Source: Falsiroseomonas tokyonensis (lineage in GTDB: Bacteria; Pseudomonadota; Alphaproteobacteria; Acetobacterales; Acetobacteraceae). From it: 64,000 nucleotides of DNA. Where the stretch lies: assembly GCF_019024325.1 (NCBI RefSeq), contig NZ_JAFNJS010000003.1, forward strand, positions 62,001 to 126,000, given 5' to 3'. The notes below the pieces were generated by a model that made no database searches, was not told the origin of the DNA, and saw nothing but the letters and a program-made list of their open reading frames with translations. Shown here piece by piece: positions 26,601 to 33,915 of this stretch (positions are counted from its first letter, which is position 1; each line of letters starts with the position of its first letter). A program made the position numbers and the translations under genes.

Positions 26601-27047
26601 AAGGACGAATACGAGGTCGCGCGCCTGCACAGTCTGCCGGAATGGCGCGAGAGCCTGGCCGCCAGCTTCGCCGGCCAGCCGCGGGTCGAGCTGAACCTGG
26701 CGCCGCCGCTGCTCTCGGGCGCTGATCCGAACACCGGCCTGCCGCGCAAGCGTCGCTTCGGTCCTTGGATGCTGCGCATGATGGGGCTGCTGCGTCACGG
26801 CAAGGTGCTGCGCTTCACGCCCTTGGATCCCTTCGGCCGGACCGAGGAGCGGCGCATGGAGCGCAGCCTGATCGAAGAGTATCGCGCCGCCCTCGACGCC
26901 TTCCTGCCGCGGCTCTCGCCAGGCACCCACGAGGCGATCTGCGACTGGGCGGAAGCGGCTTCCGGCATCAAGGGCTTCGGCCCGGTGAAGGCCCGGAACC
27001 TGGCGGCGGTCAGGCAGCGCTGGCAGGAGATCGCGGCGCGCCTATAG
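23640..27047 (+). CDS. Indolepyruvate ferredoxin oxidoreductase, fused alpha/beta type
   Basis: 1135 residues from the ATG at 23640 (GTG at 23634 is possible), with GGGAGAG upstream. It oxidatively decarboxylates aryl or branched 2-oxoacids to acyl-CoA using thiamine diphosphate. Domains: an N-terminal pyrimidine-binding domain (AGFISGYRGSPLGGYDLELG), a TPP-binding domain with FFCPGCPHNTSTR and GDGTWAHSG, a Cys-rich cluster region (CEDCGECSRVSNC, CNQDLSCVEAFC), and the gamma domain (VLVAGVGGQGVTALGAILAM). A long C-terminal DUF6537-like segment completes it. An acyl-CoA dehydrogenase gene follows at 21 bases. Amino-acid transamination products are the likely substrates. Confidence 0.92.
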   Translation: MGSLQRPEASLEDRWNLAGEPVVLTGIQALVRLPLLRRQIDQAMGWNTAGFISGYRGSPLGGYDLELGRQAKRLKEADVVFQPGLNEDLAATAVWGTQQVGLSPGARHDGVFGIWYGKGPGLDRSGDVMRHANSAGTAPRGGVLALSGDDPSAKSSTVTSGCEFSFQDLEIPLLDPGEVAEVLEFGLKGIALSRFAGTWTGLKCVAETMDASQTLRIDIARYATQLPEGVVLPPDGLGIRLPDAALAQERRLRMHKLPAAIAFARANGIDRMVLDSPQARLGIAVRGKAFATLRQVLAECGIAPEMARRHGLRLWKVGLAWPLDAEAARGFAQGLEEILVIEDRRAFLETQLRDALYGTPNPPRILGKRDAYGAPLLSELAELDGAQILRALAPLLPEALRTEAMAARLRELQQLEGLAAEPLSVRDPFFCPGCPHNTSTRVPEGSQALAGIGCHWLVTKMPERESLPFTQMGGEGVPWLGQMAFTDTPHIFANIGDGTWAHSGSLALRAAVAARANITFKVLVNSAVAMTGGQHVEGEVTVPRIAAQLRAEGVERIEIVADDPDRHRGDPMLPPGIGFHHRSELDAVQRSLRETSGVTGLIYDQECATERRRKRKRGTAAKAERRAMINPRVCEDCGECSRVSNCIAVEPIATPWGRKRRIDQSACNQDLSCVEAFCPSFVTLLGAEPARPKPLEVKDITLADPALPELRDGAAWNVLVAGVGGQGVTALGAILAMAAHLDGRPSRSVDTLGFAQKGGGVFVQLRIGRVGATEESIPAPRIGAGQADLLLASDMVVAHGRSARPMLGPGRTAAVVNAELSPTAQFVRDTATRYAPEAMLGNLAEVCRDLTAVDAVSEVVAELGDAIFLNIWLMGLAFQRGLLPISAEALRQAITLNGAQVERNLAAFALGRQAAAEGRRAVPRQVESLEALVERCAADLRAYQNARYAQRYLEFVAKVQSAEQAAVPGAQRLGRAAATQMHRLMAFKDEYEVARLHSLPEWRESLAASFAGQPRVELNLAPPLLSGADPNTGLPRKRRFGPWMLRMMGLLRHGKVLRFTPLDPFGRTEERRMERSLIEEYRAALDAFLPRLSPGTHEAICDWAEAASGIKGFGPVKARNLAAVRQRWQEIAARL

Positions 27048-27068
27048 TCGCCGCGGGAGGACGTCACG

Positions 27069-28223
27069 ATGGCCGAGGATCCGGCAGGCTTCGAGCTGCC
27101 CGAAGCAACGCAGGCCCTGCGCGAGACGGCCCTGGCCTTCGCCCGCGAACGCCTGGCGCCGCATGCGCGGGACTGGGACGAACGCCGGCATTTTCCGGTC
27201 GATGTGCTGCGTGAAGCCGCCGGCCTCGGCATGGCCGCGCTTTACGTGCGGGAGGAGAGCGGCGGCGCCGGGCTGACGCGCCTCGACGCGGCCGTGGTCT
27301 TCGAGGCGCTGGCCACGGGCTGCCCGACCATCTCGGCCTTTCTCTCGATCCACAACATGGTCACCTGGATGGTGGATCGCTACGGCACGCCCGCGCAACG
27401 GCACGAATGGCTGCCAAGGCTGATCCCTATGGAGGCGATCGCCAGCTACTGCCTGACGGAGCCGGGGGCCGGCAGCGACGCCGCGGCGCTGGGCACGCGC
27501 GCGACGCGGGACAATGCGGGCTATGTGCTGGACGGCACCAAGCAGTTCATCAGCGGGGCAGGTGTTTCCGACCTCTACCTCACCATGGTGCGAACCGGCG
27601 GCCCGGGCGCGGGCGGCGTCTCTGCCATGCTGGTGCCGAAGGCGACCGAGGGGCTGAGCTTCGGGGCGAATGAAAGGAAGATGGGCTGGAACGCGCAGCC
27701 GACCCGTCAGGTGATCTTCACCGGTGCCAGTGTGCCGGCGGAGGCGCTGCTGGGGGCTGAGGGGGATGGCTTCCGGATTGCGATGAGCGGGCTGGATGGC
27801 GGCCGCCTCAATATCGGCGCGTGCAGCCTGGGCGGCGCGCAGGCCGCACTCGATGCCGCGATCGCCTATGTCCGCGAACGGCGCGCCTTCGGCAAGGCCA
27901 TCGTCGATTTCCAGGCGACGCAATTCCGCCTGGCCGATATGGCGACGGAGCTGGAGGCGGCGCGGACGCTGCTCTGGCGCGCCTGCAGCAAGCTGGATTC
28001 CGGTGCCGCCGATGCCACCGCCTTCTGCGCGATGGCCAAGCGCTTCGCGACCGATACCGGCTCCCGCGTGGCTGATGAGGCGCTGCAGCTGCTGGGCGGC
28101 TATGGGTACCTGGCCGAATACGGCATCGAGAAAATCGTCCGCGATCTGCGCGTCCACCGGATCCTGGAAGGCACCAACGAGATCATGCGGGTCATCATCG
28201 CGCGGCAGTTGCTCGGCCGCTGA
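27069..28223 (+). CDS. Acyl-CoA dehydrogenase (isobutyryl-CoA dehydrogenase-like)
   Basis: 384 residues, usual length. FAD enzyme making the trans-2 double bond in acyl-CoA. Signature segments: YCLTEPGAGSDAAALGTRA (flavin/substrate site), QPTRQVIFTGASVPAEALLG, RRAFGKAIVDFQATQF, and GGYGYLAEYGIEKIVRDLRV. The catalytic Glu lies in LEGTNEIMRVIIARQLLG. The segment order and YGYL motif resemble short-branched and isobutyryl-CoA dehydrogenases. It lies 21 bases downstream of the oxidoreductase that makes acyl-CoA, suggesting consecutive steps in branched-chain or aromatic amino-acid breakdown. Confidence 0.9.
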   Translation: MAEDPAGFELPEATQALRETALAFARERLAPHARDWDERRHFPVDVLREAAGLGMAALYVREESGGAGLTRLDAAVVFEALATGCPTISAFLSIHNMVTWMVDRYGTPAQRHEWLPRLIPMEAIASYCLTEPGAGSDAAALGTRATRDNAGYVLDGTKQFISGAGVSDLYLTMVRTGGPGAGGVSAMLVPKATEGLSFGANERKMGWNAQPTRQVIFTGASVPAEALLGAEGDGFRIAMSGLDGGRLNIGACSLGGAQAALDAAIAYVRERRAFGKAIVDFQATQFRLADMATELEAARTLLWRACSKLDSGAADATAFCAMAKRFATDTGSRVADEALQLLGGYGYLAEYGIEKIVRDLRVHRILEGTNEIMRVIIARQLLGR

Positions 28224-28273
28224 TGCGGAAAATCAATGGGACGCCGATCTGAGTTTGCGGGTAGAGTGCCTGC

Positions 28274-28633
28274 ATGCTGTCGCGCATCCTGCTTCCCGCC
28301 GTCCTGCTGCTGGCCGCCGCGGAGGCGCGGTCCCAGCCTTTGCAGCGGCTCGTCGTAGGGGGCGATGCGGCGGTGGCCGTTCCGCCGCGCACCGTCGCGC
28401 TGGGTGGGGCGCTGCAGCCCATGGGAGCCGCGGCGGTCGTCGCCAGCCCTTTGCCCTCCGCGCCTCTTGTGGCCCTGGCGCCTGCCGCGGTCGCCGGCAC
28501 GGGGCTCGGGGCCGGCCTGGCGGGGGCAATGCCGCTTCTGCTGCCGGTGGCGACGGCGGCGACGGCCGCGGTGCTGGGGGGCGGGCTCCCCGGCTCGGGC
28601 AATGCCGGCAGCGCGCCGGCCTCGACCCGCTAG
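28274..28633 (+). CDS. Hypothetical secreted Ala/Gly/Pro-rich protein
   Basis: 119 residues with a clear signal peptide (MLSRILLPAVLLLAAAEARS). The rest is low-complexity, rich in alanine, glycine, valine and proline (for example AAAVVASPLPSAPLVALAPA), with no recognisable domain. It lies alone between the acyl-CoA dehydrogenase and an M20 peptidase, and no convincing ribosome site was seen. It might be real, as signal and stop are sensible, but could also be a chance open frame in GC-rich DNA. Confidence 0.45.
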   Translation: MLSRILLPAVLLLAAAEARSQPLQRLVVGGDAAVAVPPRTVALGGALQPMGAAAVVASPLPSAPLVALAPAAVAGTGLGAGLAGAMPLLLPVATAATAAVLGGGLPGSGNAGSAPASTR

Positions 28634-28724
28634 CCGACCAGGCCACCCCGGTCGCCGCTGGTTGGACAGGGCCCCGGTGCTGCGCCATCCTGCCGACCGT
28701 CAGTGAAGCAGGATCGTGAGGCTC

Positions 28725-30125
28725 ATGGGTACGCGGGAGGGCGCTGTCGGGCGCGCATTGGAGTTCTTCGACGGCGGTGGATTCCAGCAACTGCTGACCG
28801 ACCTCGTGGCGGTCCCCTCCACCTCGCAGGAGGAAGCTGCCGCGCCGGCCCTGTCCGCCTACCTCGAGACAGCAATGCGGCCCTGGCTGGAGCGGCTGGG
28901 CTTCGCGATCACCATTTCGCCCAATCCGCTGGCGGGCTTCGGGCCCATTCTGACGGCGATGCGCATCGAGGATCCGGCCAAGCCGACCGTGCTGCTCTAC
29001 GGGCACGGCGACACGGTGCGCGGCCTGGAGGATCAGTGGCGCGCGGGCCTGTCCCCCTGGAAGGTGACGGCCGAGGATGGCCGCTGGTACGGCCGCGGCA
29101 CCGCCGACAACAAGGGGCAGCATGCGATCAACCTGGCGGCGCTGGAGGCCGTGCTGGCCGAACGCGGCGGCAAGCTCGGCGCCAATGTGAAACTGGTGAT
29201 CGAGATGGCGGAGGAGCGCGGGTCCCGCGGCCTGCGCGAATTCGTGGCGGCCCATGCGACGGAACTGGCGGCCGATGCCCTGATCGCCTCCGACGGCCCA
29301 CGCGTGGAGCCGGAAGTTCCGACCATTGCCACTGGCACCCGTGGCACCTTCCACTTCGACCTCGTGGTCAAGCTGCGCGAGGGCGGCGTGCATTCGGGAC
29401 ATTGGGGCGGGCTGACGACGGATCCGGCGATCCGCCTGGCGCATGCGCTGGCCACCATCATGGACCGCGACGGCAAGATCCTGGTGCGCGACTGGCTGCC
29501 GCAGGGTGGCGTGCCGCGGCGCGTGAAGGCCGTGCTCGAAGGCTGCCCCGTGGGCGGTGGGGATGGGGCCGCAACCATCGATGAGGGCTGGGGCGAACCG
29601 GGACTCACATCGGCCGAGAAGATCTATGGCTGGAACAGCTTCATCGTCCTGGCGATGGTTTCCGGCCGGCCCGAGAATCCGGTGAATGCCGTGGCCCCGG
29701 ATGCCCGCGCGCATTGCCAGATCCGCTACACCGTCGATACCGACCCCGACAGCTTCGCGCCGGCACTGCGCGCGCATCTGAATGCGCACCATTTGCAGGA
29801 TGTGCGGATCGAGAATGCCTTCATCCGCATGCCCGCGAGCCGCACCGCCCCCGACCACCCCTGGGTCGGCTGGGCACAGGCCTCGGTCGCGCGCACGCTG
29901 AACAAGTCGGTCCAGATCATCCCGAGCAGTTCGGGCGGCCTGCCCGGCGATGTCTTTGTCGATCATCTCGGCGTGCCGCTGGTCTGGATCCCGCACAGCT
30001 ACAATGGCTGCAAGCAGCATGGGCCGGACGAGCACCTGCTGATCTCCGCGGCGCGTGAAGGGATCGCGAGCTTCGCCGGAATCTGGTGGGATCTGGGTGA
30101 GGCAGGAACACCGCCACGGACCTGA
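28725..30125 (+). CDS. M20 family metallopeptidase
   Basis: 466 residues from the ATG at 28725; a GTG at 28716 would add three. Zinc-dependent aminoacylase/carboxypeptidase fold. Metal-site motifs: LLYGHGDTVRG (His, Asp), GRGTADNKGQ with the bridging Asp, and IEMAEERGSRGL with the catalytic Glu pair. A lid/dimerisation domain sits in the middle (GTFHFDLVVKLREGGVHSGH), and SYNGCKQHGPDEHL holds the last metal His. No signal peptide, so probably cytosolic. Family members hydrolyse dipeptides, N-acyl amino acids or succinyl-diaminopimelate-like substrates, and the specific one cannot be told. Confidence 0.88.
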   Translation: MGTREGAVGRALEFFDGGGFQQLLTDLVAVPSTSQEEAAAPALSAYLETAMRPWLERLGFAITISPNPLAGFGPILTAMRIEDPAKPTVLLYGHGDTVRGLEDQWRAGLSPWKVTAEDGRWYGRGTADNKGQHAINLAALEAVLAERGGKLGANVKLVIEMAEERGSRGLREFVAAHATELAADALIASDGPRVEPEVPTIATGTRGTFHFDLVVKLREGGVHSGHWGGLTTDPAIRLAHALATIMDRDGKILVRDWLPQGGVPRRVKAVLEGCPVGGGDGAATIDEGWGEPGLTSAEKIYGWNSFIVLAMVSGRPENPVNAVAPDARAHCQIRYTVDTDPDSFAPALRAHLNAHHLQDVRIENAFIRMPASRTAPDHPWVGWAQASVARTLNKSVQIIPSSSGGLPGDVFVDHLGVPLVWIPHSYNGCKQHGPDEHLLISAAREGIASFAGIWWDLGEAGTPPRT

Positions 30126-30161
30126 ATGCGGGGCGGCTACAGCGCGTTACGCTTCCTCACC

Positions 30162-30200
30162 CGAAGGGGGGTCCTTCGACACGCGCCTGTTGCAGGCGCG
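30162..30200 (+). terminator. Two tandem hairpins between M20 peptidase and EF-hand genes
   Basis: Hairpin 1: CGAAGG (30162-30167) / CCTTCG (30173-30178), 5-base loop. Hairpin 2: CGCGCCTG (30182-30189) / CAGGCGCG (30193-30200), 3-base loop, followed by a pyrimidine-rich but not T-rich stretch. They are 36-75 bases beyond the peptidase stop and before the EF-hand gene, so termination or processing is plausible. Confidence 0.45.
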
Positions 30201-30250
30201 ACCCATCTTCCTGCTGTCGCCGGCATCGGGTCGGCCAGTGGAGAACGAAG

Positions 30251-30805
30251 ATGTTGTCAAAGAGGATCGCCCTTTTCGCCGGTGCCGCCCTGACCCTCGC
30301 CGCGGGTGCGCTGCCGGTTCTCGCCCAGCCCGCGCCCGGTCCAGGCCCGGGTGGCCCGCCCCGCGGCGGCCACGGCTTTGCCATGGGCGAAGCCTTCGCG
30401 CGTGCCGATGTCGACAACGACGGCCGCGTCGCGCGCGACGAGGGTTGGGCCTGGCTGCAGGCGCGCTTCCAGGAAGTGGATGCCGACCGCGATGGCGGCG
30501 TCTCGATGGAGGAGATGCGCACCTTCGCGACGGACCGCATGGGTGGACGTGCGCCGCGCCGCGGCATGGAGCAGCGTGCGCAGGGCATGTTCCGGGCGCT
30601 GGACGCGAATAGCGACGGCAAGGTGACGCTGGAGGAGATGCGGCCCTTCGCCGAGGCCATGTTCCGCGCGCGCGACGTCAACAGCGACGGGGCGCTGACG
30701 CGGGAAGAGGTTCGCCCGCGGCACCAGGGCCCGCGTCACGGACATCACCAACATCATGGCCCGGCCGATCGGAGCGGCCCGCCGCCTGCGCCGCCGGCCA
30801 ACTGA
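30251..30805 (+). CDS. Secreted EF-hand calcium-binding protein (four EF-hands)
   Basis: 184 residues. A signal peptide (MLSKRIALFAGAALTLAAGA, cleavage after LAQ) is followed by a Pro/Gly linker and four canonical 12-residue EF-hand loops: DVDNDGRVARDE, DADRDGGVSMEE, DANSDGKVTLEE and DVNSDGALTREE. All keep the 1, 3, 5 and 12 acidic/polar ligands and Gly6. The C-terminus is His/Gly rich (HHQHHGPADRS). A periplasmic calcium-buffering or sensing role is likely. It seems to be a single-gene unit. Confidence 0.85.
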   Translation: MLSKRIALFAGAALTLAAGALPVLAQPAPGPGPGGPPRGGHGFAMGEAFARADVDNDGRVARDEGWAWLQARFQEVDADRDGGVSMEEMRTFATDRMGGRAPRRGMEQRAQGMFRALDANSDGKVTLEEMRPFAEAMFRARDVNSDGALTREEVRPRHQGPRHGHHQHHGPADRSGPPPAPPAN

Positions 30806-30894
30806 CGCCGCATCGAGCCGCAAAAGGTCCGGAGGGGCGCAGCGTCCCTTCGGACCATCCGCGTTCGGCGACCAAAGGTTTAGGAAACCCGGGA

Positions 30895-30969
30895 TGGTGG
30901 GCGCGACAGGGATTGAACCTGTGACCCTTCGCGTGTGAAGCGAATGCTCTACCGCTGAGCTACGCGCCC
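30895..30969 (-). tRNA. tRNA-Val (CAC anticodon)
   Basis: Read on the minus strand from 30969. The acceptor pairs are GGGCGCG (5') with CGCGCCC (3'). The D arm contains AGCTCAGCGGTAGAGC. The anticodon stem is TTCGC/GCGAA with loop TTCACAC (anticodon CAC), and the T arm is ACAGGTTCAATCCCTGT. CCA is encoded at 30897-30895. All stems pair as expected, so this is a complete valine tRNA reading GUG. It stands alone between the EF-hand and DUF3108 genes. Confidence 0.97.
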
Positions 30970-31057
30970 ATCCCGGGGTGCGGGGGATAATGCGCTGGGG
31001 GCGGGTGTGTCAAGCGGTGCCCGGGCGAAGCCTTGGAAGCTGGCTCGGCTCACCGAT

Positions 31058-31864
31058 ATGCAGGCTATGAAGATCTCCGCCCCGGCCGTCCTGTCGTTCC
31101 TCGGCGCGCTCCTGGCCGTCGAGTCCGCCAGGGCCCAGCCCATACGCGCCGTCTACGATGTCTATGCCGCGGGGATGACGGTCCTGCAGCTGGAGGCCGT
31201 CTTCGATCTTTCGGCGACCGGCTATCGGGTGGAGACGCAGCTGCGCACCCGCGGCATTGCCTCCACCATCGTGCCGGGGCAGCAGGTCGCGCAGGTGGTC
31301 GGTGCCTGGCAGGCGGGGCAGGCAAGGCCCAGCAGCTACCGGTCGCACGGCACCTGGCGCGGCCGTGAGCGGGTGGTGGTGCTGGCCTGGGAGGCGGGGA
31401 ATCCTGTCGTCCAGGCGCTGGTGCCCCCGGATGAGGAGGAGCGGGAGGTCGTCCCAGCCGACGCCCGGCGCGGCACCATCGACGCCCTCTCGGCACTGGC
31501 CCTGCTTTCACGCACGGTCGCCGGCAGCGGAGGCTGCCAGGGCCAGGCCCCGGTCTTCGACGGACGTCGACGCAGCGACTTCGCCAGCCAAGGCGGCGCG
31601 CTGGAGATCATCCGCCCATGGGGCGAGGCGTGGCACGGCCAGGCCTTGCGCTGCAGCTTCATCGGCCGCCAGGTCGCCGGTTTCTTGCGAGACCAGCCGC
31701 GTGGCGAGGCGGCGAGGCCGCAGCAGGGCACGGCCTGGATGGCTGCCCCCTTCCCAGGCGCGCCACCCATCCCGGTGCGCATCGAAATGCCGAGCCGCTG
31801 GTTCGGGACGGCAACTGCAGTTCTTCTCCGGGCCGAGTCGTCAGCCGTGGCGCAGCGACGCTAG
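31058..31864 (+). CDS. DUF3108 domain-containing periplasmic protein
   Basis: 268 residues from the ATG at 31058 (31067 or the GTG at 31007 are alternatives). The signal peptide MKISAPAVLSFLGALLAVES ends near ARA-QPIRA. The mature start IRAVYDVYAAGMTVLQLEAV and the segment YRVETQLRTRGIASTIV match DUF3108 proteins, predicted beta-barrel-like periplasmic or outer-membrane-linked proteins of unknown function. Its last 24 bases overlap the convergent gph gene. Confidence 0.75.
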   Translation: MQAMKISAPAVLSFLGALLAVESARAQPIRAVYDVYAAGMTVLQLEAVFDLSATGYRVETQLRTRGIASTIVPGQQVAQVVGAWQAGQARPSSYRSHGTWRGRERVVVLAWEAGNPVVQALVPPDEEEREVVPADARRGTIDALSALALLSRTVAGSGGCQGQAPVFDGRRRSDFASQGGALEIIRPWGEAWHGQALRCSFIGRQVAGFLRDQPRGEAARPQQGTAWMAAPFPGAPPIPVRIEMPSRWFGTATAVLLRAESSAVAQRR

Positions 31865-32491
31865 GATTGCCGGCAGATCCGCCGGCCTTTCCGCAACCGT
31901 GGCGTGTGCCGCCATGCTCCGCGGCCCATAGCCCCAGCCGGCGAAGACGGCGGGCACTGCGGCACCCCGGGCGGCGGCCATGTCGTTGTGATGGTCCCCG
32001 ATCATCACGGCGTGGCTGGCCATGCCGCCTGCGTCGCGCAGTGTGTGGAGGAGATGCGCCGGGTCCGGCTTTCGGGTCGGGTAGGAGTCACCCCCACCAA
32101 TGGTGCGGAAATGGTCGCTCAGCCCGAGCGCCCGCAACAACGTGATCGCGGGCGCCACCGGCTTGTTTGTGCAGACCGCAAGCCGCCAGCCGGCCTTGGT
32201 CAGCTCCTCCAGCGCCTCGCGAATGCCCTGGAAGGGCGCGGTCTCGACCGCGGCGTTGCGGCCGTAATCCTCCAGGAACACGTCCAGCGCCGGCTGGTCG
32301 AAGGCCTTGCCACGCGCGGCCAGCGCACGCTCCACCAGCACCTTGGCGCCGTCTCCGATCATCCCGACCACCTCCGCCCGGGCGAAGCCTGGCAGGTTGC
32401 GGCTCGCCATGAGCCGGTCGAGGGCGGCGTGGAGATCCGGCGCGCTGTCCACCAGCGTGCCATCGAGGTCGAAGACGGCGATCGGTTGCAT
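31841..32491 (-). CDS. gph: Phosphoglycolate phosphatase (HAD superfamily)
   Basis: 216 residues. Motif 1 of the HAD fold is AVFDLDGTLVDSAPDL with the catalytic Asp pair. A helical cap domain follows (residues 20-85), then motif 2 (LAVCTNKP), motif 3 (TRKPDPAHLL) and motif 4 (MIGDHHNDMAAARGA). It removes phosphate from 2-phosphoglycolate or a related small phosphate; HAD members with this cap are mostly Gph. The gene converges on the DUF3108 gene with a 24-base overlap, and its start is 113 bases from divergent glmU. Confidence 0.85.
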   Translation of the reverse strand: MQPIAVFDLDGTLVDSAPDLHAALDRLMASRNLPGFARAEVVGMIGDGAKVLVERALAARGKAFDQPALDVFLEDYGRNAAVETAPFQGIREALEELTKAGWRLAVCTNKPVAPAITLLRALGLSDHFRTIGGGDSYPTRKPDPAHLLHTLRDAGGMASHAVMIGDHHNDMAAARGAAVPAVFAGWGYGPRSMAAHATVAERPADLPAILASLRHG

Positions 32492-32604
32492 GGGCCCCGT
32501 TAAGCCCGGGACGGCATGCGCCGCAAGCCAAGCCGTTACGTGACGCAATGCGACGTGACCGGTGCCACCTTGCGGCACGGTGCAGGGTCGGATTACCGGG
32601 GGCC

Positions 32605-33915
32605 ATGAGCAAAGCCGCCATCATCCTCGCCGCCGGCCTCGGCACCCGCATGCGGTCGCGCCTGCCGAAGGCCCTGCATCCCATCGCCGGCCGACCCATG
32701 CTGCAGCACATCCTGGCCGCGGCTGCCGAGGTCTTCGATCGGGCGGTCATCGTCGTGGGGCCGGATATGCCGGAGCTCGAGCGGGCCGCGGCGCCACATC
32801 CGGTGGTTGTGCAGACCGAGCGGCTCGGCACCGGGCATGCGGCGCTGCAGGCGGCATCCTTGCTGGAGGATTTCGAGGGGGATGTCGCCGTGCTTTACGC
32901 CGACAACCCGCTGATCACCCCCGATACGCTGCATCGCCTGGCCGCGGCACGCGGCGGCGCCGGACTGGCGCTGGTGGCCATGCGCCCGGCCGATCCGGGC
33001 CATTACGGCCGGGTCCTGACCAATGCGGCGGGGGAGGTGGAGCGCGTCGTCGAATGGGCGGATGCCTCGCAGGAGGAGCGCGCCGTGGGGCTGTGCAATG
33101 CGGGGGTGATCTGCGCGCCGGCTGCGGAGCTCTTCGGCTGGCTGCGGGCGGTCCGCAACGACAATGCCAAGGGCGAGTTCTACCTGACCGACGTGGTAGC
33201 CCTGGCGCGCCAGGCGGGGCGCCGGGTCGTGGCGGTCGAGGCGCCGGAGGCGGAGCTGCGCGGTATCAACAGCCGGGTCGAGCTGGCGGCGGCGGAGGCG
33301 ACGGCCCAGGCCCGGCTGCGGGAGCGCGCCATGACCGGCGGGGCCACGCTGATCCAGCCGGAGAGCGTGAACTTCGCCTTCGACACGCAGCTGGGCCAGG
33401 ATGTCACCATCGGCCCGAACGTGGTTTTCGGCCCCGGCGTGGTGGTGGAGGACGGGGTCGAGATCCGCGCCTTCAGCCATCTGGAGGGCTGCGTGGTCCG
33501 CGCCGGCGCGGTCATCGGGCCCTTCGCCCGGCTGCGGCCCGGCACGGTGATCGAACGCCATGCCCACGTCGGCAATTTCGTCGAGTTGAAGGCTGCCGTG
33601 CTGGGGGAGGGCGCCAAGGCGAACCACCTCAGCTATCTCGGCGATGCCATGATCGGCGCGGGCGCGAACATCGGCGCCGGCACCATCACCTGCAACTATG
33701 ATGGCGTGAACAAGCACCGCACCGAGATCGGCGCCGGCGCCTTCATCGGCTCCGACACTGCGCTGGTCGCGCCGGTCAGGGTCGGGGCGCGTGCCCTGGT
33801 CGCGGCCGGCAGCGTGATTACCGAGGATGTGGCGGACGATGCCATGGCGATCGCGCGCGGCCGCCAGGCGAACAAGCCCGGACGAGGCTTCCGCGGCAAG
33901 GGAGTGAAGGCCTGA
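32605..33915 (+). CDS. glmU: Bifunctional N-acetylglucosamine-1-phosphate uridyltransferase / glucosamine-1-phosphate acetyltransferase
   Basis: 436 residues, about 20 shorter than the Escherichia coli enzyme, as is common. The N-terminal pyrophosphorylase domain has ILAAGLGTRMRSRLPKALHP; metal-binding YADNPLI and the linking region follow. The C-terminal left-handed beta-helix with hexapeptides (GPNVVFGPGVVVEDGVEIRA) carries the acetyltransferase, including AHVGNFVELK and NYDGVNKHRTEIG. It makes UDP-GlcNAc for peptidoglycan and lipopolysaccharide. glmS starts on its stop (TGATG), so the two pathway genes are coupled. Confidence 0.96.
   Translation: MSKAAIILAAGLGTRMRSRLPKALHPIAGRPMLQHILAAAAEVFDRAVIVVGPDMPELERAAAPHPVVVQTERLGTGHAALQAASLLEDFEGDVAVLYADNPLITPDTLHRLAAARGGAGLALVAMRPADPGHYGRVLTNAAGEVERVVEWADASQEERAVGLCNAGVICAPAAELFGWLRAVRNDNAKGEFYLTDVVALARQAGRRVVAVEAPEAELRGINSRVELAAAEATAQARLRERAMTGGATLIQPESVNFAFDTQLGQDVTIGPNVVFGPGVVVEDGVEIRAFSHLEGCVVRAGAVIGPFARLRPGTVIERHAHVGNFVELKAAVLGEGAKANHLSYLGDAMIGAGANIGAGTITCNYDGVNKHRTEIGAGAFIGSDTALVAPVRVGARALVAAGSVITEDVADDAMAIARGRQANKPGRGFRGKGVKA

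Noticed and set aside
30756-30938. Frame ending ...GATGIEPVTLRV
   Set aside because: This ending is the well-known artefact of translating the complement of a tRNA T-arm; the DNA is tRNA-Val.
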